Below, in pieces: positions 59,770 through 61,282 of a stretch of DNA of 61,282 nt. Below the pieces are notes generated by a model. The model had not been told where the DNA came from. It saw nothing but the letters and a program-made list of their open reading frames with translations, and made no database searches. The position numbers and the translations under genes are program-made. This DNA comes from Armatimonadota bacterium (GTDB lineage Bacteria > Armatimonadota > Zipacnadia > UBA1398 > JAKPQA01). The stretch lies in assembly GCA_029547025.1 (NCBI GenBank), contig JAKPQA010000250.1:1-61282 (forward strand), read 5' to 3'. Position 1 is the stretch's first letter. Every line of letters begins with the position of its first letter.

Positions 59770-60417
59770 ATGGTTCGCAGCCGATGGTCCCAGCCATGCG
59801 CCGTTCTCGCCCTTGCAGCTCTACACGCCGGATGTGGTCCGTCGGCCCCAGTGGTGCCCGACGCCTATGCCAGTGGCTGGGTGCTCGTTCTTGAGAACGC
59901 CCAGGGCTGGCCGCAAGAAGGCTTCACCTTTGACGTGTTCCGCGACGGCTCGGCGGCCACCAGTCTGGGAGCCGTTGGGGCCTGTAGCCCCACGGGTCAG
60001 CTCGCGCTCAGCTTCATGGGCTGGCAGGGTGACGCGGTCACGGGTAGTGTGGCTCTCCAGACCAACGGGACCGGTACCGGCACCTGGAGTCGCACTGGGG
60101 CCCATGCGGCATCGGGTACCGCGCGCCTGACCCGGCAGTGGGACACGGCCTTCGCGGGCAACTACCAGCTGGTGTGGGACGGCGATATGACCACCGCAGC
60201 GTCGGTTACCATCAGCGCCGACGGGGTCGTATGGATGGGTGGCCTGGGCACGGGGGTCGTGGGCAACGGCGGCACCGTGGCCATCGCACTGCGCCAGAGC
60301 CAGGCGGCGGGTGGTGGGCCCGTCGTCCTGACCGGAACCCTCACGGCTGGAGGGGCCAGCGGGACGTACTGCACCGACACGGGCGGAACAGGCACCTGGC
60401 GGCTGGACGCAGTCTAG
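59770..60417 (+). CDS. Lipoprotein of unknown function before the second pseudopilin
   Basis: About 215 aa from the ATG at 59770. An earlier in-frame ATG at 59713 would break the signal peptide. The lipobox is LHAGC. The mature part is Gly/Thr-rich beta repeats ([20 protein letters not shown], then [11 protein letters not shown] and [15 protein letters not shown]), suggesting a beta-sandwich or beta-helix. No family is recognised. Its stop is only 19 bases before the second pseudopilin gene, so they are probably one operon. Confidence 0.7.
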   Translation: MVRSRWSQPCAVLALAALHAGCGPSAPVVPDAYASGWVLVLENAQGWPQEGFTFDVFRDGSAATSLGAVGACSPTGQLALSFMGWQGDAVTGSVALQTNGTGTGTWSRTGAHAASGTARLTRQWDTAFAGNYQLVWDGDMTTAASVTISADGVVWMGGLGTGVVGNGGTVAIALRQSQAAGGGPVVLTGTLTAGGASGTYCTDTGGTGTWRLDAV

Positions 60418-60436
60418 TGGGGCGGGGGGGCTGGTG

Positions 60437-61042
60437 ATGCATCGGCGTGGGTTCACCCTCATTGAGCTCCTCGTCGTCATCGCCATCATCGCCATCCTGG
60501 CCGGGATCATCTTCCCGGTGTTCATGAAGGCGCGCGCCAGGGCCCGCCAGTCCTCGTGTGCCAGCAACATGCGCCAGCTCGCCACGGCCTTCGCGCTGTA
60601 CGTCACCGACTGGGATGACACCTATCCCGGCGCCACCAACGGCACGCCCGGCAGCGGAGTCTACGGCGGCTGGGTGTGGTACGCGGCCTTCGGCCAGCCC
60701 GGACAGGGCTACTTCGACGTCACCCGCGGCGCCCTCTTCGCCTACACGAGGAACGCGCAGATCTACACCTGCCCGGATGATCCCAGCGGGAGCGGCTGCA
60801 CCTACGAGGTCAACGGCTTCCTGCGCTGGCAGCGCCTCGGCGTCGTCGACCGGAGCTCCGAGACGCTGCTTCTGATCCCGGAGGACGACCATGGGACGGC
60901 CAACGATGGCTACTTCGACGTCCCGGCTGGCGACTACCCCTGCCCCCGGCACAATGAGGGCATCAACCTGGCCTTCGCCGACGGGCATGTGAAGTGGCGG
61001 AAGTGGACGCGGGAGCAGGTTCATGGCGCGTGCCGGCCTTAA
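60437..61042 (+). CDS. Second type IV pseudopilin-like protein with H-x9-DG motif
   Basis: 201 aa from the ATG at 60437. A GTG three bases earlier is possible. A G-rich GGGGCGGGGGGG lies upstream. The prepilin signal is [18 protein letters not shown], then [20 protein letters not shown]. The C-terminus has [17 protein letters not shown], again the H-x9-DG motif. It is similar in design to the pseudopilin at 54437 but has different middle loops, so the two are paralogues. It probably belongs to the same secretion or surface system. Confidence 0.93.
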   Translation: MHRRGFTLIELLVVIAIIAILAGIIFPVFMKARARARQSSCASNMRQLATAFALYVTDWDDTYPGATNGTPGSGVYGGWVWYAAFGQPGQGYFDVTRGALFAYTRNAQIYTCPDDPSGSGCTYEVNGFLRWQRLGVVDRSSETLLLIPEDDHGTANDGYFDVPAGDYPCPRHNEGINLAFADGHVKWRKWTREQVHGACRP

Positions 61043-61282
61043 GTGGTGCGTGGGCCTACCGCCGGCTCTTGGTCGGGCGACTCTGTCTCGCGAAGGTCGC
61101 GCGGAGCGCCTGGTCCGCAGCAGCAAGGCGTGGCAACGGCGCGGGGCAGGAGGCCTGCGGGCACGAAGCGCATGGCCCTCGCGCCACCGCGTGTCGAAGG
61201 GGGTCTTCGGGAGCGCGGACTTCAGTCCGCCCGGCTCGCTCGACGGCCCTCGATGGGCCGGCGAGCGCCATGGCGTGGCCGG
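61043..61282. other. Right end of window, no gene seen; contains a TGAA-loop hairpin
   Basis: The last 240 bases contain no gene I can support. At 61215-61230 there is a perfect 6-bp stem, GCGGAC/GTCCGC, around a 4-base loop that reads TGAA on the minus strand. This is the same loop as in the hairpins of the left-hand tandem element. Confidence 0.6.

Noticed and set aside
1-61282. CRISPR array or insertion sequence with transposase
   Set aside because: No set of short repeats with regular spacers and no transposase-like frame was seen; the only repeats are the tandem element at the left end and short hairpin elements.

Overview
The window is GC-rich, densely coded bacterial DNA. It suggests an uncultured Gram-negative-type soil, sediment or groundwater bacterium near Armatimonadota, with Hydrogenedentota or Planctomycetota as alternatives. 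The main clue is two pseudopilins with the N-terminal pattern [17 protein letters not shown] followed by FPVFxKARAxARQSSC and a C-terminal H-x(9)-DG motif, a style typical of Armatimonadota. Supporting clues are many secreted glycosidases with carbohydrate-binding modules, DUF4091, DUF5060-like and GH99-like proteins, oxidoreductases and TIM-barrel isomerases, and small lipoproteins. The phylum call is inference from protein style, not phylogeny.

Layout. 1-481: two tandem copies of a 135-bp hairpin element. 482-10776: a secreted DUF4091 glycosidase-like protein, a Tat-exported DUF362 protein, a PcRGLX-like lyase, MetY and a CBM9-like protein. 11020-14669: a DUF885 metallopeptidase, an ECF sigma / FecR-type anti-sigma pair and a small zinc-ribbon protein. 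14666-28956: a sugar catabolic region, mostly on the minus strand. It holds an FGGY kinase, an FAD oxidoreductase, a ribose-type ABC importer (ATPase, permease, binding lipoprotein), a TIM-barrel isomerase and a metallophosphoesterase. A second minus-strand operon has a ROK protein, a PIG-L deacetylase, a sialidase-like protein and a Gfo/Idh/MocA dehydrogenase, and a creatininase-family gene lies between them. 29045-34159: a rhomboid-TPR protease divergent from a two-gene molybdenum hydroxylase. 34205-44674: two large glycosidases, a metallophosphoesterase-PHP fusion, long-form RmlA, a lipoprotein and an AAA ATPase. 44689-47567: the conserved block rpmH-rnpA-yidD-yidC-jag, all on the minus strand with a good promoter in front of rpmH. 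48647-54162: a Thi4-type thiazole synthase, an MFS transporter, a GH99-like glycosidase and a lipoprotein. 54437-61042: two pseudopilin/lipoprotein pairs, a candidate structured RNA, an orphan sigma factor and a large GH5-like enzyme.

How it fits together. Most of the window serves capture and breakdown of complex glycans. Secreted hydrolases and lyases, some with CBM-like modules, release sugars. An ABC importer (substrate unknown) and an MFS carrier import them. Kinases, dehydrogenases, isomerases and deacetylases then feed them into metabolism. Two sigma factors, one with a membrane anti-sigma factor, and a possible stand-alone RNA at about 55594-55862 are the visible regulatory elements. 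The rpmH-to-jag block is housekeeping: a ribosomal protein, tRNA maturation and membrane protein insertion. dnaA and mnmE/mnmG, common neighbours of this block in other bacteria, are absent from the window. The most interesting candidates for new biology are the multi-hairpin RNA, the metallophosphoesterase-PHP fusion, the YidC with a repeat-like ectodomain, the Thi4 with alanine at the expected sulfur-donor position, and the small proteins with no assigned role.
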